The notes below the pieces were generated by a model. The model had not been told where the DNA came from and searched no databases. It saw only the letters and a program-made list of their open reading frames with translations. This document shows, piece after piece, positions 15,257-22,099 of a stretch of DNA of 22,400 nt. This DNA comes from DASQHW01 sp038209365 (GTDB lineage: Bacteria > Actinomycetota > Acidimicrobiia > IMCC26256 > PALSA-610): the NCBI GenBank assembly GCA_038209365.1, contig JBBQXS010000060.1:1-22400 (forward strand), written 5' to 3'. The position numbers were made by a program, and so were the translations under genes. Numbering within the stretch: the stretch's first letter is position 1; the number at the start of each line of letters is the position of its first letter.

Positions 15257-15834
15257 CCCTGCCCCGGTCTTTCTACGACCACGATGCGCTCGAGGTCGCA
15301 CCTGCGCTCCTCAACAAGGTGCTCGTCGGGAACGGTGTCGCGGCCCGGATCGTCGAGGTCGAGGCGTACCGCGCCGACGAAGATCCCGGGAGCCACGCGT
15401 ACCGCGGCCGGACGCTGCGCAACGTCTCGATGTTCGCGTTGCCCGGCACGCTATACGTGTATTTCAGCTACGGGAACCACTGGTGCATGAACGCCGTGTG
15501 CGGACCGGGCGCACGCCCGCACGCGGTGCTGCTGCGCGCGGCCGCGCCGGTGCGCGGTCTCGACGTGATGCGTGCGCGCCGTCCGAAGGCGGCGCGGGAC
15601 CGCGACCTTTGTGCGGGCCCCGGCCGGTTGGGGCAGGCGTTCGCGGTCGACCGGTCCTTTGACGGCACGTCCCTGGTTCGCGGGCCGTTGCGCGTCGTCG
15701 ACGACGGCATTGCGCCGCCCGTCCGACCCGGCGTCTCTGCTCGCATCGGCCTCGCGTCGGGCAAGGGCCACGAGGAGCCGTGGCGCTTCTACGTCCCCGG
15801 CGACCCGCACATCAGCCGCCCACCCCGTCGCTAG
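15241..15834 (+). CDS. 3-methyladenine (alkyladenine) DNA glycosylase, AAG/MPG family
   Basis: This monofunctional glycosylase removes alkylated purines such as 3-methyladenine, and often hypoxanthine, starting base excision repair. The 197-residue protein keeps the AAG active-site layout: IVEVEAYRADEDPGSHAYRG with Glu41 as the catalytic base, Tyr43 and His52 lining the base pocket, then NVSMFALPGTLYVYFSYGNHWCMN, and the late CAGPGRLGQAF. GTG 15241 is the only common start that includes the conserved LPRSFYDHDALEVAPALL beginning. It overlaps argH by 16 bp in another frame. This suggests co-expression at the end of the arg operon, matching the argH, mpg, tyrS neighbourhood of other actinobacteria. 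The family assignment is firm; the exact start is less so. Confidence 0.92.
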   Translation: MARALALPRSFYDHDALEVAPALLNKVLVGNGVAARIVEVEAYRADEDPGSHAYRGRTLRNVSMFALPGTLYVYFSYGNHWCMNAVCGPGARPHAVLLRAAAPVRGLDVMRARRPKAARDRDLCAGPGRLGQAFAVDRSFDGTSLVRGPLRVVDDGIAPPVRPGVSARIGLASGKGHEEPWRFYVPGDPHISRPPRR

Positions 15835-15850
15835 CCCCCGTCGCAAGCCC

Positions 15851-15898
15851 CCGTTTGGTCGGGAAGTGACCGTTTACGGGCACTGGGCGACCAAACGG
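15851..15898. terminator. 48-bp palindrome between convergent genes, likely bidirectional terminator or REP-like element
   Basis: The arms CCGTTTGGTCG (15851-15861) and CGACCAAACGG (15888-15898) are perfect 11-bp complements. Inside, AGTG (15865-15868) pairs with CACT (15881-15884) and CCG (15870-15872) with CGG (15877-15879) around a TTTA loop, with a small GGA/GGG internal loop. The result is a long imperfect cruciform. It sits in the 75-bp space between two convergent genes, the classical place for a two-way terminator, although no T-tract follows on either strand. Confidence 0.6.
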
Positions 15899-15909
15899 TG
15901 GAATGCGCT

Positions 15910-17097
15910 TCACGGGAAGCGCGCGCCGATCCAGTCGGCGACGAACGACATGGCCTCTCGACGGTGGCCCTCCAGGTAGTGGGGCGCGCCTTTCAGCTCG
16001 TGGTATGTCACGTCGTCGGCCCCTGCGGCTTCGGCGATGGCGCGCGCTTGATGGACGCGGATCTCGGTGTCGGCGGTGGCGTGCAGGACGAGCGTGGGGA
16101 CCTGCACCTTCGGCATCGTGGCGGCCAGCTTCGCGGGTGACGACAAGCCCGACCACGTCGAGAGCCAGCCGCGCGACGTCATCGTGCGCGCCAACCCGGC
16201 GCGGCCGTAGTTCGCGTCGAAGGGATCGGGTGCGGCGAACAGCGACCCGAGCGGACGCTCATCGGGATCGATGGTCAAGTCGAGGTACGCGGGATCTGCG
16301 AGCGTGCGATAGATCGTCTTGTACTCGAGGTGGACTGCCCGTTTGCGAAGTCGTTGCCAGTCGCGGCCTCCCGGCTCGACCTCCCGCAATCCGTGCCGGG
16401 CCCGCTGCGCGTCGTCGAGCTGGGCCCGGGCGCGGGCGTCGAGGCGGGCGACGCGCGCCTCCTGGGCGTGGCGATACCGCCCGAGCCAGTCCCGGTCGTA
16501 CGAGCACGGCTCGGGCCACGGCCGCCAGCCGTTGTCCGGGTCGTACATGTCGAGCTCGGCGACCACCGAGAACGGGTCGTGCTCGTCGGCGACCGACGGG
16601 TCGATCGCCTGGAGCATGAACACGCCTTCACCGGGATGGGCGGCGACGCCGACCCACGCGTCTCCGCACCCGTGCTCGGCGTGCGCCAGTGCCATGAGTG
16701 ATCCGCCCCCGCTGTTGCCGAAGAGGACGACCGCGTCGGCGCCGCGCGCGCGTACCCACTGGACTGCGGCGTGGACGTCCTCGGCGCACAGCTCGTGCAG
16801 GCAGTCGGTGTCGTTGTTGAGGAAGCGAGTCGCGAAACCGAGCACGGCATATCCGGCCGCGGCGAGCAATGGACATGCGTAGTGCACCGAGAAGTCGGCG
16901 CGCGGATGCGTGAGCACGACGGCGGTGTGCCACGCGCCTCCGCCCGGCGGCGTCCAGAACACGCCGCGCACGAGTGCGCCGTCCTCGGTCACGATGCGTA
17001 CGGGCTCGCGCGCGATCTCGAAGCCTGGGTCGTCCTCGGGTAGCGGCCAGTAGCGAAGCCCCAACGGCCGGGCCTCACCTCGGAACGGGTCGGTCAT
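15910..17097 (-). CDS. Alpha/beta hydrolase (large, ~395 aa)
   Basis: The catalytic triad can be placed: nucleophile Ser129 in LFGNSGGGS, acid Asp343 in HATADTEIRV, and His373 in GAPHYLEGH. The oxyanion-side strand AVVLTHP lies near residue 60. Residues ~165-325 form an unusually large insertion or lid, rich in Arg, Asp and Trp, between the core strands, with no recognised domain. No signal peptide or membrane segment is seen, so it is predicted cytoplasmic. Hydrolysis of an ester or similar bond is expected, but the substrate is unknown. The ATG at 17097 lies 20 bp from the divergent SDR gene, suggesting linked expression. Its 3' end faces the palindrome after the glycosylase gene. Confidence 0.82.
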   Translation of the reverse strand: MTDPFRGEARPLGLRYWPLPEDDPGFEIAREPVRIVTEDGALVRGVFWTPPGGGAWHTAVVLTHPRADFSVHYACPLLAAAGYAVLGFATRFLNNDTDCLHELCAEDVHAAVQWVRARGADAVVLFGNSGGGSLMALAHAEHGCGDAWVGVAAHPGEGVFMLQAIDPSVADEHDPFSVVAELDMYDPDNGWRPWPEPCSYDRDWLGRYRHAQEARVARLDARARAQLDDAQRARHGLREVEPGGRDWQRLRKRAVHLEYKTIYRTLADPAYLDLTIDPDERPLGSLFAAPDPFDANYGRAGLARTMTSRGWLSTWSGLSSPAKLAATMPKVQVPTLVLHATADTEIRVHQARAIAEAAGADDVTYHELKGAPHYLEGHRREAMSFVADWIGARFP

Positions 17098-17117
17098 GGG
17101 CGATAGCTTGCCTTCTC
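17098..17117. promoter_or_regulatory. 20-bp divergent gap with possible shared -10
   Basis: This gap has the same length as the hotdog/argC gap. TAGCTT on the plus strand (17104-17109) lies eight bases before the SDR GTG. The overlapping minus-strand CAAGCT (17110-17105) lies seven bases before the hydrolase ATG and keeps only the A and final T of a -10. There is no Shine-Dalgarno sequence for either gene. A promoter pair giving leaderless messages is plausible but weakly supported. Confidence 0.35.
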
Positions 17118-17849
17118 GTGCTCTCTCGCAGCATCGCCGGGAAGGTCGCGGTCGTCACCGGCGCCGCGAGCGGCATGGGACGCGCGGTTGCGGAGTTGTT
17201 CACCGCCGAGGGGGCGCACGTCGCGGCAACCGACCGCAACCGCGAGGGCATGGCGGGCGAGGCCATCTGGGAGCTCGACGTCAGCGAGGCCGGACCGGTC
17301 GAGCGTGTCGTGGCCGAGATCGTCGAACGGTTGGGCGCGGTCGACATCCTCGTGAACTGCGCGGGCGTGAGCGTGCCCGCTCCGATCACCGCCGACGACT
17401 ACTGGCGGGCGTGGGACCTGACGCTCGGCGTGAACCTCGGGGGTTGTGTGCGCATGGTCCGAGCATGCGTCCCGCACCTGACCCGGTCGGCGGCCGGGCG
17501 CATCGTCAACATCGCATCGACGGAAGGCCTCGGCGCCACACCGTTCATCAGTCCGTACACGGTGAGCAAACACGGCGTTGTCGGGCTGACCCGGTCGCTG
17601 GCCTGCGAGCTCGGTCCGCTCGGCGTCACGGTCAATTGCGTGTGTCCCGGTCCGATCCACACCGCGATGACCGCACCGATTCCCGACGACGCCAAGGAAC
17701 GGTTCGCTCGCCGGCGCGTCCCGCTTCGCCGTTACGGCACGGCGGAGGAAGTCGCGCACATGGTGCTGAATCTCGTATTGCCCGCGAGCTCGTATGTGAA
17801 CGGCGCCATCGTCACCGTCGACGGAGGCCTCACTGCGAAATTCGGATAG
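17118..17849 (+). CDS. SDR-family NAD(P)-dependent oxidoreductase
   Basis: This classical short-chain dehydrogenase has 243 residues. Cofactor binding is shown by TGAASGMG (14-21) and NCAG (80-83). The catalytic residues are Ser134 in IVNIAS, Tyr147 and Lys151 in YTVSK. The segment VNCVCPGPIHTAM and the C-terminal NGAIVTVDGGLTAKFG are typical of FabG-like enzymes. An Asp after the second strand (AATDRNR, Asp39) hints at NAD preference, which is an inference. GTG 17118 is the best start because it places MLSRSIAGKVAVVTG at the usual distance; no ribosome binding site is seen. The neighbouring divergent hydrolase may act on the same compound, but the substrate is not known. Confidence 0.9.
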   Translation: MLSRSIAGKVAVVTGAASGMGRAVAELFTAEGAHVAATDRNREGMAGEAIWELDVSEAGPVERVVAEIVERLGAVDILVNCAGVSVPAPITADDYWRAWDLTLGVNLGGCVRMVRACVPHLTRSAAGRIVNIASTEGLGATPFISPYTVSKHGVVGLTRSLACELGPLGVTVNCVCPGPIHTAMTAPIPDDAKERFARRRVPLRRYGTAEEVAHMVLNLVLPASSYVNGAIVTVDGGLTAKFG

Positions 17850-17853
17850 CAGC

Positions 17854-17867
17854 ACGCGCGAGCGCGT
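17854..17867. terminator. Small GC hairpin between convergent genes
   Basis: ACGCGC (17854-17859) and GCGCGT (17862-17867) are perfect complements around GA. The element fills most of the 22-bp gap between the SDR stop and the convergent heme-protein stop. It has no T-tract, and a terminator role is a guess from position. Confidence 0.3.
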
Positions 17868-17871
17868 CGCG

Positions 17872-18408
17872 TCACGCAGAAGGTGCCGCCCACGCGCCGA
17901 CGAGGCGCTTCGCCGCGAGCGCCATGAACGCAGCCGCGAAGGCGCCGATGACGATCTCCGCGACGAGCACGGTGGTGTCGGTCCCGGCCGTCAGACCGTG
18001 GATCGTCGCGGTGACGAACAGAGGAAAGCTCGCGTAATGCGTATTGCGCCAGAGCTTTTTCGGCAGGTGGGCGCGGGCCAGCGAGCTGAGCTCCACGGCG
18101 AGGAGCAGGTAGAAGCCGACGACACCCCATGCCACCGCGGCGGGATGCCATGTCGCGGCGAACGGCACGAGGATGTCCTCGACGCCGAAGCCGATGTAGC
18201 GATCGACGAGCAACGCCGTGACATGCACACCGGTGAAGATCAGCGCGAGCGCGCCGAGCATGCGGTGCATGTCGAGGATCCAGTTCGGCCGCGGCCGTCT
18301 GCCGAGGACCTTCGTCGAGAGGGCCAGTCCCCACAGCGTCGCGAGCGCGAGCACGGTCCAGCTCACCAATCCCGACGCGCGGGCGATATACCAGGGGAGC
18401 TCGGTCAC
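17872..18408 (-). CDS. Ferric-reductase-like transmembrane heme protein
   Basis: This 178-residue membrane protein begins VTELPWYIARASGLVSWTVLA in pieces. Hydrophobic segments lie at about 10-31, 51-68, 90-110, 125-140 and 147-166. His48 and His62 on one helix pair, and His124 and His137 on the other, have the 13-14-residue spacing expected for two b-type hemes, as in the ferric reductase/MsrQ-like superfamily. It lacks the C-terminal FAD/NADPH domain of full reductases, so it needs a partner for electrons. GTG 18408 overlaps the apbE stop as GTGA, so the two are coupled. The probable role is moving electrons across the membrane to or from a flavin; the acceptor is unknown. Confidence 0.8.
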   Translation of the reverse strand: MTELPWYIARASGLVSWTVLALATLWGLALSTKVLGRRPRPNWILDMHRMLGALALIFTGVHVTALLVDRYIGFGVEDILVPFAATWHPAAVAWGVVGFYLLLAVELSSLARAHLPKKLWRNTHYASFPLFVTATIHGLTAGTDTTVLVAEIVIGAFAAAFMALAAKRLVGAWAAPSA

Positions 18409-19340
18409 GCGTGGACCTCCTGGACGGTCGCGGCGAGATCTACGTGTCCGAGGTAGTGCGCGAAGCCGAACGAGGCGTCGATGCATCCGTGCTCGTCGAC
18501 CGCGACCGCCTCGGCGCCCGTTGCCGCCAGCACGTCGAAGTGTGAGGGTTTCCCGCGAAGCACGATCGCCGTGGCCAGTGCCTCCGCGGCCCAGGCCGAT
18601 CCTGCAACCACTGTGGCAAACGTGATGTCGCTGGTACCGGGTCGTCCGGTGGTGGGATCGATGATGTGGTGCCGCACCTGACCCTCGACGTGCCACCGGC
18701 GGCGCAACGTGGTCGAGGTTGCAATGCCGCCGTCTCGGATGCCGACGCGCCCGAGCGGTTCGCGCGCCGCCGGATGATTCAGCGCGATGGTCCAGTCACC
18801 ACCGTACGGCCCGGTTCCCGCGACGCGTACGTCGCCACCCAGGTTCACGCAGGTACCGGACGCACCGCGCTCGTGGAGCTCGTGCACGACGAGGTCGGCG
18901 GCCAGGCCCTTGCCGAGGCCGCCGGGGTCGAAGCCGGTGCCGGCGGGGAGCCGCACGGTGTCGCCGTCGAGCACGATGCCCGCGGCACCGAGCGCAAGAT
19001 CGCTCGAACCGCCGTTCGCGAAAGGTGCGCGCGCGTCCAAGGAGCGGTCGTAGCCCGCGCGGAGGACGTCGCCGAGCACGGTCGGGTCGAACAAGCCGCC
19101 GGTGAGGTTCCACGCGTCGAGTGCGCGGCGAACGAGCACGAGGGTGTCGGCGGAGACGCGCACCGCATCACCTGCGTTGCGATTCAGCTCGCTCACCTCG
19201 CTGTCCGGCCGGAACCGGCTCCACCGCGCCTCCAACGCATCGATCCGGGAGCGCGCGTATGCCGCCAGCGCGGGCGCGCCGCCGACCACGATCACCTGGG
19301 CGTCGCTCCCCATCGCGTGAAAACGGAGCTCAGCTGGCAT
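18405..19340 (-). CDS. FAD:protein FMN transferase (ApbE family)
   Basis: ApbE enzymes attach FMN covalently to Thr or Ser of target proteins, using FAD and Mg2+. Numbering from ATG 19340 (311 residues), the motifs are GLFDPTV (82-88), DPGGLGKGLAADLV (138-151), NLGGDVRVAG (166-175), HHIIDPTTGRP (224-234) and AAEALATA (251-258), where the Mg-binding Asp of many homologues is Glu. There is no signal peptide, so it appears cytoplasmic. A GTG at 19403 would add 21 disordered residues and overlap the lipoprotein gene more deeply; ATG 19340 overlaps it by 11 bp. Neither start has a clear ribosome binding site. It is coupled to the downstream heme protein. No FMN_bind-domain target is nearby. Confidence 0.88.
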   Translation of the reverse strand: MPAELRFHAMGSDAQVIVVGGAPALAAYARSRIDALEARWSRFRPDSEVSELNRNAGDAVRVSADTLVLVRRALDAWNLTGGLFDPTVLGDVLRAGYDRSLDARAPFANGGSSDLALGAAGIVLDGDTVRLPAGTGFDPGGLGKGLAADLVVHELHERGASGTCVNLGGDVRVAGTGPYGGDWTIALNHPAAREPLGRVGIRDGGIATSTTLRRRWHVEGQVRHHIIDPTTGRPGTSDITFATVVAGSAWAAEALATAIVLRGKPSHFDVLAATGAEAVAVDEHGCIDASFGFAHYLGHVDLAATVQEVHA

Positions 19341-19626
19341 GGGTCGAGGTGTGAGCCTGGGCCGACGCGACGCCGGCGCGGGCAGCGATGGTTCCCGAAC
19401 CACTCGAGGCGTCGGACGCGGCGTTCGCGGAGGCCGACGACGCGGTAGTGGTCGGCGTGGTCGCAGTCGCGCTGGAGGAAGCCGCTGGGGACGACGTCTT
19501 CGCCGTCGCGGCCATGCAACCCGTCAGCACGAACACGCCGGCGACACTCGTCGCGCTCGCGATTCGGCGTGCCCGTCGCGCCGGGTGCGGACGGCGACGC
19601 CGTGGCGTGAGGACACTCGTCTGCAT
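19330..19626 (-). CDS. Small Ala/Ser/Thr-rich predicted lipoprotein
   Basis: The function is not recognised. The 98-residue product starts MQTSVLTPRRRRPHPARRARR, a strongly basic n-region, followed by a hydrophobic stretch and the lipobox LTGC with Cys37, so lipid attachment and surface anchoring are likely. The mature part (~61 residues) is low-complexity Ala/Ser/Thr, ending AHTSTHAS. ATG 19626 is well supported by GGGAGGG a few bases upstream on the minus strand (19630-19636). It is the first gene of a likely three-gene operon with apbE and the heme protein. It lacks the FMN-binding domain and an obvious S/T-G-A-T flavinylation motif, though many Thr and Ser are present. Composition alone cannot exclude a spurious frame, but the lipobox plus ribosome binding site argue for a real gene. 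Confidence 0.7.
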   Translation of the reverse strand: MQTSVLTPRRRRPHPARRARRIASATSVAGVFVLTGCMAATAKTSSPAASSSATATTPTTTASSASANAASDASSGSGTIAARAGVASAQAHTSTHAS

Positions 19627-19742
19627 GATCCCTCCCGCATCTCGCGCGTGACCGCGATCGTGCCCGGTGCTCGTGAGGTCACCTTGAGAGCGCGTGAAGA
19701 GCCGGGCAAGAACCCATCGATGAGCGCTACAGCCCGGTTTGT

Positions 19743-19748
19743 TACCGT
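19743..19748 (+). promoter_or_regulatory. Possible -10 element of tyrS
   Basis: TACCGT fits the loose TANNNT pattern and ends eight bases before GTG 19757. No Shine-Dalgarno sequence is present ahead of tyrS, so a leaderless transcript is possible. No clear -35 is seen. Confidence 0.35.
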
Positions 19749-19756
19749 CATCCGTC

Positions 19757-20944
19757 GTGGACGTCGACCGCCAGCTCCGACTGCTGACCGCGAACGCGGT
19801 CGATGTCATCTCCGCGGCCGAGCTGCGACGCAAGCTCGAGCGGCACACGCCGCTGCGCGTGAAGCTCGGGATCGATCCCACCGCGTCGGACATCCATCTC
19901 GGGTTCGCCGTGGTGTTGCGTCGACTCCGGACGTTTCAAGACCTCGGCCACAAAGCGGTGCTGATCCTCGGCGACTTCACCGCGATGGTCGGCGACCCGT
20001 CGGGCAAGTCGGCGACGCGGCCACGTCTGTCGAAGGAGGAGGTCGACGCGCACGCGCAGACCTATGTCGAGCAGATCGGCGAGATCCTCGACACGTCGTC
20101 CGAGCGCCTGGAAGTACGGCGCAACTCCGAGTGGTTGGCTCCGCTCGGCATGGAAGAGATCCTCCGACTGACATCACAGGTGACGGTCGCTCGCATGCTC
20201 GAACGTGACGACTTCGCGAAGCGTTACGCCGGCGGCATTGCGATCTCGCTGATGGAGTTCCTCTATCCGCTCCTGCAGGGTCTGGACTCTGTCGAGGTGC
20301 GGGCGGACGTGGAGCTGGGCGGCACCGATCAGCTGTTCAATCTGATCATGGGCCGCCACCTACAAGAACGCTCGGGTCAGGAGCCGCAGGTCGTGCTCAC
20401 GACGCCGTTGCTCGTCGGGCTCGACGGCGAGCAGAAGATGTCGAAGTCGCTCGGCAACTACATCGGGATCAAGGACCCGCCCCGCGACCAATTCGGCAAG
20501 GTCATGAGCATCAAGGACGAGCTGTTGCCGATGTACTCGCGCTTCGCGACCGGCTGGGATCCCGATCGCATCGACGAGGCGGTTGGCTCATTGGAGTCGG
20601 GTGCGCTCCACCCCAACGCGGCCAAGCGCACGATCGGCCGGGCCGTCGTGGACCTGTATCACGGTGAAGGGGCGGGCGCGAAGGCCGAAGCAGAGTTCGA
20701 TCGCATGTTCAAGGAGCACAAGGCCCCGAGCGACCTGCCTGAGCACGCGCTCCCGTCGGGCATCACATGGGTGAATGGGTTGTCCGAGACGAAGCTCGCG
20801 ACGTCGAAGCGTGAGGCCGTGCGGCTGATCGGGCAAGGCGGTGTGCATTGCGACGGCGAGGTCGTGGTCGACGACGGCGTCGTGCCGGACGGTGCCCACA
20901 CCGTGCGGGTCGGGCGCAAGTGGGCCCGCTTCATCGTCGGTTGA
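19757..20944 (+). CDS. tyrS: Tyrosyl-tRNA synthetase
   Basis: TyrS is the class I synthetase charging tRNA-Tyr. The 395-residue product (start MDVDRQLRLLTANAVDVIS in pieces) has KLGIDPTASDIHLGF, where HLGF (47-50) is the HIGH motif, followed by GDFTAMVGDPSGKS. LGGTDQLFNLIMGR binds tyrosine and KMSKS lies at 227-231. The C-terminal S4 RNA-binding domain (~330-395) contains SKREAVRLIGQGGVHCDGE. The sequence resembles the longer type often called TyrZ-like rather than the E. coli type. GTG 19757 is chosen because upstream TTG 19739 adds residues with no family support. The 3' end overlaps the convergent AHSA1 gene by 14 bp. Confidence 0.96.
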   Translation: MDVDRQLRLLTANAVDVISAAELRRKLERHTPLRVKLGIDPTASDIHLGFAVVLRRLRTFQDLGHKAVLILGDFTAMVGDPSGKSATRPRLSKEEVDAHAQTYVEQIGEILDTSSERLEVRRNSEWLAPLGMEEILRLTSQVTVARMLERDDFAKRYAGGIAISLMEFLYPLLQGLDSVEVRADVELGGTDQLFNLIMGRHLQERSGQEPQVVLTTPLLVGLDGEQKMSKSLGNYIGIKDPPRDQFGKVMSIKDELLPMYSRFATGWDPDRIDEAVGSLESGALHPNAAKRTIGRAVVDLYHGEGAGAKAEAEFDRMFKEHKAPSDLPEHALPSGITWVNGLSETKLATSKREAVRLIGQGGVHCDGEVVVDDGVVPDGAHTVRVGRKWARFIVG

Positions 20945-21428
20945 CGTACTCCTCGTGGATCCGCTCCCACGTGTCCTTCGGCCAGTGCGGCCAGTCGACG
21001 GCATGACCTTCGAGTGCCTCTCCGAGCGCGTCGAGGTGGAAGTGCCAGCCGGCGAGCACCTTGGTGCGGTATCCCTCGGGGAGCTCGAGCGTGCTCGTGA
21101 ACGTGAGCAGGGTGGCGTCGCCGTCGGGAGTGAGCACGTAGCGCAGGGTGCCGTGGATGTCGCCGTCGATCTCGAGCAGGCGCGGCGGGTCGAGCTCGGT
21201 GATCACGCCGTGCATCACCGCGCGGTTGCCCTGATCGTCGGTGTTCTGCCATTCCACGACGGCCTTGCCCCCGGGCGTGAGCTCGATGTCGAGGGCACCC
21301 CACCACTTGATCGCCTGCGCGGGCTCGGTGATGGCGCGCCACACGCGCTCGACGGGGTGCGCGAACCGCCGTTCGAAGCGGACGATGCGCTTGGAGCCGT
21401 GGCGTTCGACATTTCCCAGGTCCGGCAT
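20931..21428 (-). CDS. SRPBCC/AHSA1-family protein
   Basis: This 165-residue protein has the START/Bet v 1-like fold of the AHSA1 group, recognised from FERRFAHPVERVWRAITEPAQ, IKWWGALDIELTPGG, and the late GWHFHLDALGEAL. Such proteins bind small hydrophobic ligands or act as stress-related accessory factors; the actual role is unknown. It follows an ArsR-type regulator with one base between stop and start, the frequent actinobacterial ArsR-SRPBCC pair, so it is probably controlled by that regulator. The last 14 bp overlap the end of the convergent tyrS, so the two messages would share a complementary 3' end. Confidence 0.88.
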   Translation of the reverse strand: MPDLGNVERHGSKRIVRFERRFAHPVERVWRAITEPAQAIKWWGALDIELTPGGKAVVEWQNTDDQGNRAVMHGVITELDPPRLLEIDGDIHGTLRYVLTPDGDATLLTFTSTLELPEGYRTKVLAGWHFHLDALGEALEGHAVDWPHWPKDTWERIHEEYVNRR

Positions 21429-21429
21429 C

Positions 21430-21759
21430 TCAGTCCTCCATCTTCTGCGCGTCGAGGTCGTCGAGGTGTTGTTCGAGGGCGTCGAGGCGGTTGGCCCATA
21501 GCTCGCGATAGGGGGTCAGCCACGCGTCGATCTCGGCGAGCGGCTGGGGCCGGAGCACGTACAACCGGCGCTGAGCTTCGGGCCGGACGGCGACCAGGCC
21601 GGCGTCGCGCAGCACCCGTAAGTGCCTGGACGTGCCGGGCTGGCTGCACCCGATGAGGCGGACGAGCTCACCGACAGGGCGCGGTCCCTCCCGCAGGAGG
21701 TCGAGGATTCGGCGCCGGGTGGGCTCGCCCACGACGTCGAACGTGCTGGTCACGAGCAC
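21430..21759 (-). CDS. ArsR-family winged-helix transcriptional regulator
   Basis: This 109-residue regulator has an ArsR/SmtB winged helix: DVVGEPTRRRILDLLREGPRPVGELV, then the recognition helix CSQPGTSRHLRVLRDAGLV and a wing VRPEAQRRLYVL. The single cysteine in this region is not a metal-binding CxC set, so metal sensing is unlikely; it is of the type paired with AHSA1 proteins. GTG 21759 is used because it opens the frame and lies just past a consensus -10 (21774-21779, minus). Start codons a little further in (GTG 21753) are possible. The C-terminal ~25 residues form a charged helix (RLDALEQHLDDLDAQKMED). Confidence 0.9.
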   Translation of the reverse strand: MLVTSTFDVVGEPTRRRILDLLREGPRPVGELVRLIGCSQPGTSRHLRVLRDAGLVAVRPEAQRRLYVLRPQPLAEIDAWLTPYRELWANRLDALEQHLDDLDAQKMED

Positions 21760-21773
21760 AACATAACGATCAG

Positions 21774-21779
21774 ATTATA
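21774..21779 (-). promoter_or_regulatory. Consensus -10 of the arsR-AHSA1 operon
   Basis: TATAAT is a perfect -10 on the minus strand, inside an unusually AT-rich island (about 21760-21800) of this GC-rich sequence. Transcription starting about seven bases later would leave only a 7-8 base leader before GTG 21759, too short for a Shine-Dalgarno sequence. Two ATATAC copies in the island could be regulator-binding sites. A TTGACA also lies just upstream on this strand, but its spacing to TATAAT is too short. Confidence 0.6.
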
Positions 21780-21840
21780 TACGTGTCAAGGCATATACCG
21801 AAGGTCCCACGCTTCTCGGCGTCCACACTGGCAACTCTGT

Positions 21841-21869
21841 TTGACACCGCGATGCCGTCTCTATAGTCT
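21841..21869 (+). promoter_or_regulatory. Probable rRNA operon promoter
   Basis: TTGACA at 21841-21846 is a perfect -35. TATAGT (21862-21867) follows at 15 bp, or TAGTCT (21864-21869) at 17 bp, the latter spacing and form resembling actinobacterial rrn promoters. It points toward the 16S gene about 400 bp downstream. I see no equally good promoter nearer the rRNA. Confidence 0.6.
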
Positions 21870-22013
21870 GACCAGTCGCCCCGCACGCCGGATCGCCCCT
21901 TGGGCGCCGGAACGGCAGGACGTTGACACCAACACCCCCAATCCGGGTGGCGGAGCGCGCCTCACGGCCGATCCGGCGCCGCATGTGGGTGCGTGTCGCT
22001 CCGAAGCGAAGCC

Positions 22014-22035
22014 CAAGTCGAACGTGTTCGGCTTG
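22014..22035 (+). other. Hairpin in rRNA leader
   Basis: CAAGTCGAAC (22014-22023) pairs with GTTCGGCTTG (22026-22035) through nine base pairs including one T-G wobble, with a four-base loop. No T-tract follows, so it is not a terminator. Confidence 0.6.
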
Positions 22036-22099
22036 ACGCGTCGGTCGGGGAACCGTTTCTTGAAAACAGAGCAGTGAACGCCAAAAGCCAGTGAGGCCG

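Noticed and set aside
19330..19626. Lipoprotein as the covalent FMN acceptor of ApbE
   Set aside because: No FMN_bind domain and no S/T-G-A-T motif are visible; adjacency alone is not enough, so this is kept only as a question in the findings.
21923..21928. Second TTGACA as another rRNA promoter
   Set aside because: No acceptable -10 lies 15-19 bp downstream.
21622..22077. Plus-strand open frame running from the ArsR gene into the rRNA leader
   Set aside because: It is antisense to arsR at its start, then lies in the structured leader, with no motif or ribosome binding site.
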